Below, in pieces: positions 20,849 to 29,500 of a stretch of 64,000 nucleotides of DNA; the stretch's first letter is position 1; every line of letters starts with the position of its first letter. This DNA is from Pyropia yezoensis (Eukaryota; Rhodophyta; Bangiophyceae; Bangiales; Bangiaceae). A model generated the notes under the pieces. It made no database searches. It had not been told where the DNA came from and was given only the letters and a program-made list of their open reading frames with translations. The position numbers and the translations under genes were made by a program. Where the stretch lies: the NCBI GenBank assembly GCA_009829735.1, contig CM020620.1, positions 11,777,420 through 11,841,419 on the forward strand, written 5' to 3'.

Positions 20849-21529
20849 TTAATCTTCTTGTTCCTCGTCCGTTGCGGCCGAGCTCGCCTCGTCCATCACA
20901 CACCGGTCAGCTCCTTCCTTCTCGTCATCCTGCCAGTCTGACTCCAGGATCTTGCCAGCTTTGGCCACCGGGGTGCCCTCAATCCCGTTCCGCCGCGTGT
21001 AGGCACACACATCAGCAATGGGTAACCGGTTGGAGGGCTCCCAGGTATCATCAGATGGGTTGAGACCGAACCAGCGCACCCGCAGGTACAGGCATCCCTC
21101 CATCCAGGCATGGTCTACAAACCTGACGTAGACGAATTCTCGGCCTTCTTGTCGGGACAACCAGGGTACTGCGGCGCGCTTACGCCGGGTCAGGTCCCTC
21201 TTGCTTGGCGGTGGAGCTTGAGTGACGTGGTCACTGCTCACTCGGTACGGGGAGCCATCCACGTCCAGAAGGAGCATCCGGCCGTCCGTGCTCAGGATTT
21301 CATAGGGCCCAGCCGTCTTGGAGTCCAGCTTCCCCCGGGTCTTGCTGTGGTTATGCAAGAAAACCCAGTCGCCATCACCCAGTTCCTTGTTCTTTTCCTG
21401 GACACCCTGGTCATAGTCCCACTTGTATCGCTCCTGGGTCCTCGCGATGGACTCCTTGACTCGTGGGAGAAGGAGCTTCAGTGGTTCGAGGAACTCGTCC
21501 TTTGCGTTGGGGCCCGGCTTCAGGGCAGG
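20849..21529 (-). pseudogene. pol: El-5 pol C-terminus with chromodomain-like module
   Basis: Encodes a GPY/F-like segment ('DWVFLHNHSKTRGKLDSK' followed by 'AGPYEILSTDGRM') and a chromodomain-like block 'YLRVRWFGLNPSDDTWEPSN', close to the El-2 block 'LRVRWFGYKAKDHTWE'. An acidic tail ends it at 20849. It is in the same frame as the integrase part beyond the TAG at 21530-21532. Confidence 0.8.
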
Positions 21530-21968
21530 CTAGAGACCGTCCGGTATTCTTTCCAGGGACAAGTTGGTCTGCCGCCTTGGGGTAACAAAGTCGAGTGGAG
21601 CTACCCCTGTGGTCTGGTGAGCATGAGAGTTGTAGGCTAGAGTGAGGACCGCCAGGAGCTCGTCCCAGCTTCCTTGATGCTCCTCGACGTAGTCCCGAAG
21701 CATTTCCACCAGGGCCCGGTTGAAGCATTCCACTTGACCACTCGTCAGTGGTTGGTACGTCGTAGTAAACAGGTTCTTGATACCCATCACGTCACAGACT
21801 CCGTCAGTGGTCGGTACGTCGTAGTAAACAGGTTCTTGATACCCATCACGTCACAGACTCTTTGAAAGAACATGGATGCAAACTGGGGACCGTTGTCGGT
21901 CAAGACGGAGCCCGGAGGGCCATAGGCAGCCATCCAGGAATCGCAGAAGGCCAGCGTATCGTCCAGGG
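21530..21968 (-). pseudogene. pol: El-5 integrase core, second Asp and Glu part, with 59-bp duplication
   Basis: Encodes 'VLTDNGPQFASMFFQRV' (second catalytic Asp) and 'GQVECFNRALVEML' (catalytic Glu), then the conserved 'LTLAYNSHAHQTTG'. A 59-bp unit (21744-21802) is repeated at 21803-21861, which shifts the frame between these motifs. Confidence 0.8.
21744..21861. repeat. 59-bp tandem duplication
   Basis: GTCAGTGGTTGGTACGTCG... at 21744 is repeated from 21803 (GTCAGTGGTCGGTACGTCG...) with at least one substitution. 59 is not a multiple of three. Confidence 0.9.
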
Positions 21969-22437
21969 TGTGGCAGTATTGACCCCCAGGTAGGAGGCCA
22001 ACACGTGCCATGCAAGGGACGGCAGGCCACTAGCCCGACCCGTTCCTCCCCCTGCATTTGGGTCCATATTCCCTAAGTTTGGGATAGTTAGCTCAATAGT
22101 AAATCCAACTTGGATTTGAGCGTTTTCTGCATTTATCGTCTTGAATTTTCGTGTGGCCCGGTGGGCAGGTGCTGGGGTGGGAGATTCTGAGTGGCAAGAT
22201 TCTGAGGGGACCCTGGGGGGATAAGGGGAGGGACAGCGGGGCTTGGCCCTGCTTCCCCGTCCCGACCAAGAAACTGTTGGACCACACACCATCTTCTTGT
22301 TTGTCAGTGGGGGGATTGCCCCACAACAGGGATAGAGTGTGTGCGACTTGCACTTCTTCCGGTTCCCCCGACACGGGAGGCAGCCCTTGTACACCGTTCC
22401 AATTTGGGTGTGGCGTGTGCGAGAGGTTTTTGCCACA
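21969..22437 (+). repeat. Solo LTR-2 in El-5 integrase
   Basis: 469-bp copy of the El-2 LTR in reverse orientation, with perfect TSD CAGGG (21964-21968 and 22438-22442). It splits the integrase core between its first and second catalytic Asp segments. Confidence 0.93.
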
Positions 22438-22515
22438 CAGGGCCCTGATGGTTCTTAGCGGCATTGCTCTGGTGAGCTTGGAGAACCGGTCACAGATAAT
22501 GAGCACGTAAAGGTT
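22438..22515 (-). pseudogene. pol: El-5 integrase core, first-Asp side
   Basis: The minus strand reads 'MLIICDRFSKLTRAMPL', the strand-helix stretch that follows the first catalytic Asp in Ty3/Gypsy integrases. Upstream of 22515 the similarity ends. Confidence 0.75.
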
Positions 22516-22780
22516 GCTGTAGTGGTAGGTACGCCTTGGGCGCCTAGCACCCAGAACACGCAGAGAGCCAACCCATCAAGAACGCGGGGAGACAGGAGAG
22601 GTACCGAACCGCCGACCGCTTGGCTGGTTCACGCGGGGATCCGCGACCAGGACGACAGTGTTCAAGCACACGCAAGTCTGTTTTTTTCGAAGGGGAAAGC
22701 AACGCGCACCCCCACGCACACTCCAACCCTCTCTCACGCACACCCAGCAACCTTCCACACCGGGCCACGTGCGGGCCAAT
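22516..22780. other. Gene-free stretch before El-3
   Basis: 265 bp with no recognisable gene; a T-run lies at 22681-22687. The last five bases (CCAAT, 22776-22780) are the left target-site duplication of El-3. Confidence 0.5.
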
Positions 22781-23142
22781 TGTAGCACAATAGGGATCCG
22801 TCGCACGTCCACTCTCAGGGAACACTCACCAAGGGGGATCGGCACCAACGTCACCGGGAGGCCAAGGTTGCTGTCCTTGGAGCGCAAGCCACGGGACCAA
22901 GATGGGAGCCCAAATGGGAGGGGTTTGTTGTTCTACCTTGGCCGGCGGTGGATTCGCCACCGGCCCCCTCGTTATAAACCCTCGGAGACACTACTAACTA
23001 CCCTCCACCCCAAGATGCAAGTCCCTCTGGTCATACGTAACTTATAGATACCGTGACCAGTACGGACTCTCAAATTGAAAGCCAAGGATTAGAAGTAGCC
23101 CCCCTAATATTAGGGTCACACACGGACAACCATATTGCTACA
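22781..23142 (-). repeat. El-3 3' LTR
   Basis: Begins TGTAGCACAATAGG and ends ATATTGCTACA. On the plus strand it holds TATAAA at 22973-22978, right after an inverted repeat around 22942-22962, and so points toward the accessory ORF. Confidence 0.95.
22973..22978 (+). promoter_or_regulatory. TATA-like box facing aORF-3
   Basis: TATAAA in the context CTCGTTATAAACCC. The plus-strand direction is opposite to gag-pol and would start a transcript in the LTR that runs through the 588-bp leader to the accessory ORF at 23730. The minus strand of the same site reads TTTATAAC, a weaker match. Confidence 0.4.
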
Positions 23143-23156
23143 TATCCCCCCCTTAG
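23143..23156 (-). other. El-3 polypurine tract
   Basis: The minus strand reads CTAAGGGGGGGATA directly upstream of the 3' LTR. Confidence 0.85.
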
Positions 23157-23729
23157 ATTCGGCCCGTCCTCGGGTCGAGTTGCATTCGGGTTACCGAATG
23201 TAAGTGGGTCGCGTGACCGTTTACCCGTCGGGGGGGGCTTTGCGCCCCGTCGCGACAGACACCCCTTTTCGAGGTTGTCTGAGGGGGGTGCCCCCCTTTG
23301 TGTGTTACACACACGATCCGTTTTCCGGACCGTTAAATTCCCGATGCGGGTTCTGTTCACGACCCCCCTTTCCGAGGGGTGGTGCAAGCGGATCCGCCAC
23401 CAGGTGCCTGGTGGTAGGGGGGCCCCTCTCGTGTGGACGATTGAGTGGGGGCGGGAACTGCCCGCGTTGCGCGGGGGCGGTTGGGGGTGACCCCCCTTGC
23501 TTACCCCGTGTGGGGGGGGCGTGGCTCCGGTCCAGGTGCCTGGGTGGGGCGCCCCCGTAGTTCGGCTGGCGCGGGTCGTCCCGCGCTGCCGTATCGCTCG
23601 TGCTGAGCTGTGTGGTTATAAGCGCGGGTGCCCGCGCTTCCCTGGCTCGTCCGTGCGAGCGTTCTCTGTACCGGGTCGAGCCGGCCTCGGCTTTTCTGCA
23701 AGGGGCGCCCCTGCCACCCCGGTTGCACC
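23157..23729 (+). other. Leader of aORF-3, rich in inverted repeats
   Basis: No gene seen. It contains perfect or near-perfect palindromes, for example GCGGATCCGC at 23388-23397 and CCACCAGG-TG-CCTGGTGG at 23397-23414, which abut each other. Confidence 0.6.
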
Positions 23730-26099
23730 ATGTCGGACCCCCAGGTACCCGGGGGCGAGGACGACCTCCTGCCTGAAGAGGGGGAAGAGGTGATGGTGGA
23801 CGACGTTCCCGTCTCCGCCACCGCCGCCGAGTGCTTCCTAGCGAGCTCGTCGGAGGACGAGGACGACCGGGTGACCGTTCGTGTGGCCCCGGACGGTGCT
23901 CCGGGCGGTTTGTCGTCCGTGTGCAGCGGCGCGACGGCTCCGTCGGGTGGCGGGCAACCGCGGGTAGCTGCTGCGTCTACCCCTACTCCTCCGGCGGCCC
24001 CGATGGCTTCTGTCGCCGGTGCCGGCGCGGCTCAACCTCAAGACGGCGTCGTCGGCGTGTCGAGCGGTTATGGTGGCACCCCGACCGGGACGGTGGGTCA
24101 AGACGGCGCGGGTGCCCGCCCGGGTGGTTCATCCGCGGCTGCGGGTGGCGGGTCTACCCCTGCTGCCCCCGAGGTGCCCCCGTCGGGCTCGGGTGGCGGC
24201 GTTGCTCTGCCCGCGGTGCCGCGGGCGTCTGGCGGTCAAGGTGGGTCTACACCGATGGCAGCGGACTCCGGTAGTTACTCCGGGCGGGCGCCCGTCCTTC
24301 TTCTTCCTCCTCGGCCGCGTGCGACTCCGGCGCCGGCCCCTCTTCCGGTGGGGCATCCCCCGGCCCCCCCTATTCTTCCTGGTCCTGCCCGGGTTGCCCC
24401 GTTGGGTGGCGGCGTCGCCGTGGCGGCGGGTCAACCCGCCATGTCGATGTTCGACTTGGTGGCTCGGGTTCGAGGCCTGACTGTGCAAGAGTCAATGGAG
24501 TCCGATGGGCGGATGCGGGTGGACTTCCACCTGCCCCATCCCCGTGGAGAGTCCTCCCGGCGCGTCAAGGTGGACCCGAGTTGGGAGCGGGAGTTGGTGC
24601 GGCTGTTCAACCAGCCGAACGCGGTGCGAGTGGAACACCATTGGATCCTGAGTCAGCCGGATGACCGGCATGCGCACCTCTGGCGCACCCGGGTGGGACG
24701 GGGTGAGGTCTACCTCGACCCCAACTTCGGGGTATGCGACCTGATTGCTCCCGCGTTGCCGCGGGAGGTTGACTACCCGGCTAGTGCTCGGGGGATTGCG
24801 GCGGCGGCGGCGCCGGTTGCGTTCGGGGAGACGGTGGGCGATACCGGTCGGTATCCCGACTTTGACTACTACCCGGGGGTACCCCCGTATCTGTCGTTGG
24901 CTCCTCCCTACCCGCCTATGGCGAGTTTGAAGTCGGCGTCGAGCTGGCGACGTAACCATGGTGTCATGGCGGATGCGTTCCGCACCGATATAACGTGTGC
25001 GTTGCAGACCGGCAACGGTCGTGCGCCTGTATACACTCCCGTGCGCCCGCCTCTGTGGCAGGAGGGGTGGGAACCCGCCCCTGCTTTCCGGTTTGACACC
25101 GGCCCTTGTCTCCGATACTTCGGGAGTGTGTTGGCCTCCCGGCCGGTCCACCCGTTGCAAGGTACCTTTACCCTTGAGGTTACCCTCGGGCAGGCTTCCT
25201 CCTTCCTGCTGTCCGTCCGTCGGCAGGGGCGCCTGTTCCATCTTCCGACAGGTGTCCGTCGGCACATCGCGCAGTTGGGCGTGGACCTGATCGCTGCCCG
25301 AACCGGGTTGGCCCGGGAGTTCGAAGCCCTGCTGCCTGTTCACGATGCCGTGAACTGGGCTGGGGTGTTGGCCCTTCCCCCGTACCGGGACCCGCAGGCT
25401 AGGGCTACCGCCTTGCCTCGTCACTCGTTGCGTATCCGGCGTACTCAGCCGGGTGAGCCTAGTTGCCATGGGTGGGCGTCCACCGAGGCCGTTCCTGACC
25501 TGGGTATTCCCATGGTTATCCATGACCCTCTTCAGGTCCTTGCCCCGTGGTTCGGTAACCCGATACCGGCGGCGGTTGGCCGTCGTCCCCGAGAGTGGGG
25601 CTCTGCGGGTGGGGAGCGTGAGGTGTCCCGTCGTCGGGCGGAGCCCCGCCGGGGTTACGGTGGAGCCCCTTCGGTAGGGTCCTACCGAGCCTCGTATCAG
25701 GTGCCACCGGCTCCGGTGGTAGCCGTGTCGGCTCCTCTGGCTCCTCTGGCTGCGCCAGTGTCCGCTCCCGCCCCTGTCATACAAGACGGGGGTCCCCGTC
25801 TCTGGTATGAGGGCGTTGACGCCCTTGTTGCCCGCGCAATGCGGGAGGGTCTCTCTGTTAGCTGGGGGGGTATCCCCCCAGGTGCTGCGCTTGTTGGGTC
25901 CGCGCGTTGCTTCGGTGGCGTGCTTGACCGCCTCCAGAAAGCTCTGGAGGACGTGGAGGCTGGCCGCAGCACCCTCGTCCAGCTATGCACCGAGGTAACT
26001 CGGGTGATCGACCGTCGTGACATTGCCGACCGGTGGAGCACGGAGGTATACGCGCTTACGCGTGAGTGGCCTCCCTCGGGCAGTGGGTCCACCCACTGA
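23730..26099 (+). CDS. El-3 convergent accessory ORF (aORF-3), 789 aa, intact
   Basis: No known family recognised. The ATG at 23730 is chosen because an acidic N-terminus like that of aORF-2 follows it; the frame is open further upstream without good codons. Residues 1-50 are strongly acidic ('GEDDLLPEEGEEVMVDD'), ~50-240 is a long Gly/Ala/Pro/Ser-rich low-complexity region, ~250-590 looks globular, and the end is Arg/Gly- and Pro/Ala-rich. Shared blocks with aORF-2 include 'FGSV' (464-467) and 'RRQGRLFHLP' (497-506), followed in both by a helix with 'L..LV/LIA'. It lies between the 3' LTR and pol and converges on pol, 480 bp apart. I see no signal peptide, membrane span or enzyme motif. Being intact in a young element, and matched by a relative in another family, argues for selection. 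Function unknown. Confidence 0.75.
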   Translation: MSDPQVPGGEDDLLPEEGEEVMVDDVPVSATAAECFLASSSEDEDDRVTVRVAPDGAPGGLSSVCSGATAPSGGGQPRVAAASTPTPPAAPMASVAGAGAAQPQDGVVGVSSGYGGTPTGTVGQDGAGARPGGSSAAAGGGSTPAAPEVPPSGSGGGVALPAVPRASGGQGGSTPMAADSGSYSGRAPVLLLPPRPRATPAPAPLPVGHPPAPPILPGPARVAPLGGGVAVAAGQPAMSMFDLVARVRGLTVQESMESDGRMRVDFHLPHPRGESSRRVKVDPSWERELVRLFNQPNAVRVEHHWILSQPDDRHAHLWRTRVGRGEVYLDPNFGVCDLIAPALPREVDYPASARGIAAAAAPVAFGETVGDTGRYPDFDYYPGVPPYLSLAPPYPPMASLKSASSWRRNHGVMADAFRTDITCALQTGNGRAPVYTPVRPPLWQEGWEPAPAFRFDTGPCLRYFGSVLASRPVHPLQGTFTLEVTLGQASSFLLSVRRQGRLFHLPTGVRRHIAQLGVDLIAARTGLAREFEALLPVHDAVNWAGVLALPPYRDPQARATALPRHSLRIRRTQPGEPSCHGWASTEAVPDLGIPMVIHDPLQVLAPWFGNPIPAAVGRRPREWGSAGGEREVSRRRAEPRRGYGGAPSVGSYRASYQVPPAPVVAVSAPLAPLAAPVSAPAPVIQDGGPRLWYEGVDALVARAMREGLSVSWGGIPPGAALVGSARCFGGVLDRLQKALEDVEAGRSTLVQLCTEVTRVIDRRDIADRWSTEVYALTREWPPSGSGSTH

Positions 26100-26578
26100 G
26101 GAGTGTTATTGTTTGTACGGGAGAGGGACCCGGTGGCCCTTATGGTGGCCGGGTAGTAGTGAGTGTAAACTCATCCCCCGCTGGGGGCATTGCTTGCCTC
26201 TGTTTGCTGCCCTGGGGAGTACCCCTTCTGGCTCAGTGGTGCCTTGCCTCCCGTCCAACTTCTTCCGGTTGGTTCATGCTTGGGGAGGTTATCCTCCCTC
26301 ACTTTGTGTCTTGGCTTTGGGAGGTCATCCTCCCGTGTAAGCCCTCTAGTTACTTCGATATTATCGAGGTTAGCCTTTACCTTTAAGTTAACTTATTAAG
26401 GTTCAGGTTTTACTTAGTTACCTAAGCTTGGCTCTACTTAGTTACCTAAGCTTGGTCCGACTTAGAAATCTAAGTCTGATTTGACTTAGAAACCTAAGTC
26501 TGCCATAACCATGTCACACCCTACTTAGTAGGTATAAGCCTCACCCCCCAACAGCCGAAGTCGGTGTCGGTTGGGTTG
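26100..26578. other. Spacer between convergent aORF-3 and pol stops
   Basis: 479 bp, noticeably AT-richer than its surroundings from about 26340. It holds a four-unit hairpin repeat (26413-26508) and GGTTATCCTCC/GGTCATCCTCC-type repeats at about 26285-26335. No ORF with recognisable motifs. Confidence 0.6.
26413..26508. repeat. Four 24-bp tandem units, each a CTTAG...CTAAG hairpin
   Basis: CTTAG begins at 26413, 26437, 26461 and 26485, exactly 24 bp apart, and each is followed four bases later by CTAAG. Units 1-2 share the middle GTTAC and units 3-4 share GAAAY-type middles. The array sits between two convergent stop codons, so a bidirectional 3'-end signal is conceivable. Confidence 0.8.
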
Positions 26579-29500
26579 TTACAGTAGGCGTCGTCGCCTC
26601 ATGTAAGGCATGAGTAGTTGGCGGGGTATATTCGCCGCCTGTTCCCAGGTGGGTGAGTCGTATCCGACCCACATAACCTTGACGTACCAGGGTCCTGGTA
26701 GGTCCGGGTCGGTGTGTCCGACCACGCTCTCTACTTGGTATGGGATCCCATCCGGTCCCACCGGGTCATCTGACCGGTGGGTTGTAAGAGCTTCATGTAG
26801 CAACCCAGCCGGTACCGGCTGAGGCTGTTCCGGCTTCGGAGCAGGTGTGACATCATTCACACTGATGCGTTGGATCTCCGTATCGGAGTGTAAGATAACA
26901 GAGTGGTCATCTCTGTGGAGAATCTGGTACGGTCCCTTGACCGGTTGCATGAGCTTATTGCCCCGGAACTTCTGGTGTCTGATGTAGACCCAGTCACCTG
27001 TTATCAGGGTAGCGTTGCGCACCCGTAGTCGGGCGTCGAAGTTCTTCTTATATCGAAGTTGTGTTCTGTCAAGGGCACCCTTGAGCTTAGGAATCATCCA
27101 CGACAGCTTGGCCAACCAAGCTAGGTGGATACGCTCGGCCGGTCGGCCCTTCGGTGTATCATACCGAGTGCACCTGCCTGGTGGCAGCGTCAGGTTACCG
27201 ACGCCTAGTGGCATGACCCACTCCAGCGGAGGGATGTTTGTGCTCCGATGTGGCCTGGCATTGTATGCCAGGGTGAGTACGGACAGAAGCCTGTCCCAAG
27301 TGTTCGTGTGCTCGGCCACGTAGCACTGTAGCATCTTGACGATGGTGCGGTTGAACCGCTCCACCTGCCCGTTGGTTTGCGGGTGGTAGTCGGATGCCCG
27401 ACGTGGTTCGATACCGAACATGCCCAGGACCTTAGTGCAGAATGCTGACGTAAGGTTTGCTCCGTTGTCGGAGAGGAGTTGCTTCATGACTCCGTATGCA
27501 CTGATCCAGTGGTCAACCACTGCGTTCATGATGGTGCATGCCGTATCATTCGGGATTGCTGCCGCTCGTGACAGCTTAGTGAAGCGGTCAGACATGACCA
27601 GGATGTACCTGTTCCCTTCTTCCGTTACCGGAAGTGGCCCGAGTATGTCGATAGCGACTTGCTCGTTGGGCCCATCGGGTGGGAATAGCTTCATGGCAGA
27701 CGCCTGCCTATGTAGACTCATGCGGTTACGCGCACAGGGGTGGCATCCCCTTACGTGGTCGACCACGTCGACGGCCATTGCTGGCCAGTAGAAGAACCTT
27801 CGCATTGCTGCGAACATACGTGAACCCCCCGGGTGTCCGGCTGTGGGGTTCTCGTGTTCTCGTTCCATGACGGCTTGCCGTAAGGACACGGGATCCACGA
27901 CTTGATGTCGTCCATCGGCGGGTGCCCGCCGGTATATGAGTCCGTCTTCGTTCTCGGAGAAGATGCCGGCCGTACCGGCCAGGAGGTTAGCGCGATGACG
28001 TCTACAGTCGTCGTCATTGGCTTGTGCCTCGCGGAAGTCCGCGAGGGTTAGTGGGCATGCTCGGTGTGCCATGGTATGGTCAACCATACCTTGGGTAGCG
28101 TTACCCACCATGCAGACCGGTACCACCGGGATGTCCTCGTCCACCGGGCGGGTATCCCCGCTCGGGGTGTCGAGTCGAGACAATGCGTCTCCGAGATGGT
28201 GGGTTGACCCAGCCTTATACACGGTACGGTAGTCGTGCTCGGCCATTTTTAGCCTCCATCGGGCTAGCCTCCCATGGCTATCGGAATCCTTGTCACCAAG
28301 GTTGAGGAGCCATCGTAGGGGTTCGTGGTCGGACCTCACGATGAACCTGGAGCCCTCCAGGTATGGACGGAGAAGTTGCACTGCCCATATAACTCCGAGG
28401 CATTCACGCTCGGTGGCACTATAGTTACGCTCAGCCGGGTTGAGTGTCCGGCTGAAGTATCCTACCGGACGTAGGTCCGGAATAACGTTATCGGTACCGA
28501 TCAACGTCTCCCCCTGTAGCAGGGTGCATCCCACTTGGGTGTCGCACGCATCGACATCGATGACGAAGGTACCCCGTCGGTGCGGTAACGCAAGGACGGG
28601 TGGGGATAGTAGGGCTCGCTTCAGCGACTCGAATGCCTCCTCTTCGCTAGGCGAAGGGGGTTGGAGTACCTTGGGCAGGGTACTGCTCGTAAGAACCGTT
28701 AACGGTTTAGCTATCCGAGCGAAGTCCTTGACGAACCGTCGGTATACATTGCACATTCCCAGGAAGCTCTTGAGCTGCGTCTGGGTGTTAGGGAACCGGG
28801 CATCCCGGAGTGCCCGGGTATTGGCTTCGAGTACTTCTAGTTTACCAGGGGTTATCTGGTGGCCCAGATACTCGACCGTCTGTTGGAAGAAGGCGCACTT
28901 CTTCAGACGCAGGGTTACCCCGGCGTTCCTCAAGAGGGTGAGTACCTCGTCAACGTGTTGCACATGGTCATCCATGTTACGCGAGAAGACGATGACGTCA
29001 TCGAGGTACACTAGGCAGTTACGCCACTTCACCCCCGACAGTATAATGTCGATAGCCCGCTGGAATGTAGCGGGGGCGTTGGACAATCCGAAGGGCATCC
29101 TTAGGAACTCGTACACTCCACTGTGACAGACGAATGCCGTCTTGGGGATATCCTCGTCCGCCACCGGGATCTGCCAGTATCCGGCATTGCAGTCGATGGT
29201 GGTAAACACCGTAGCTTCCCCTAGGGAGTCGATGCATTCATCCATCCTTGGTAAAGGGTAGGAGTCCTTCTTGGTAACCAAGTTGAGGCGTCGATAATCG
29301 ATGCAAAACCGAGGGGTTTGATCCTTCTTCGGTACAATAACGACTGGGGCACCCCACTCCGACATCGAAGGTCGGATCACCTTAGCTTCACTCATCTTCT
29401 TCTCTTCTCCATCAACGATCTCTCGTTGCATAGGTCCCGCTCGGTGCGGTTGTGACCGGGCGGGGCGTGCGCCTGGTACCAGGTCAATACGATGTTGGGT

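Larger units (their letters stand above)
20849..22515 (-). mobile_element. El-5: integrase-chromodomain remnant (minus)
   Basis: A minus-strand fragment of a Ty3/Gypsy pol lacking RT and RNase H. Its chromodomain and integrase resemble those of El-2 more than El-4. It carries a solo LTR-2 at 21969-22437, a 59-bp tandem duplication at 21744-21861 and an in-frame TAG at 21530-21532. Confidence 0.85.

Noticed and set aside
22516-22780. Possible tRNA gene near the left edge of El-3
   Set aside because: I could not fold a cloverleaf or find A- and B-box sequences at proper spacing.
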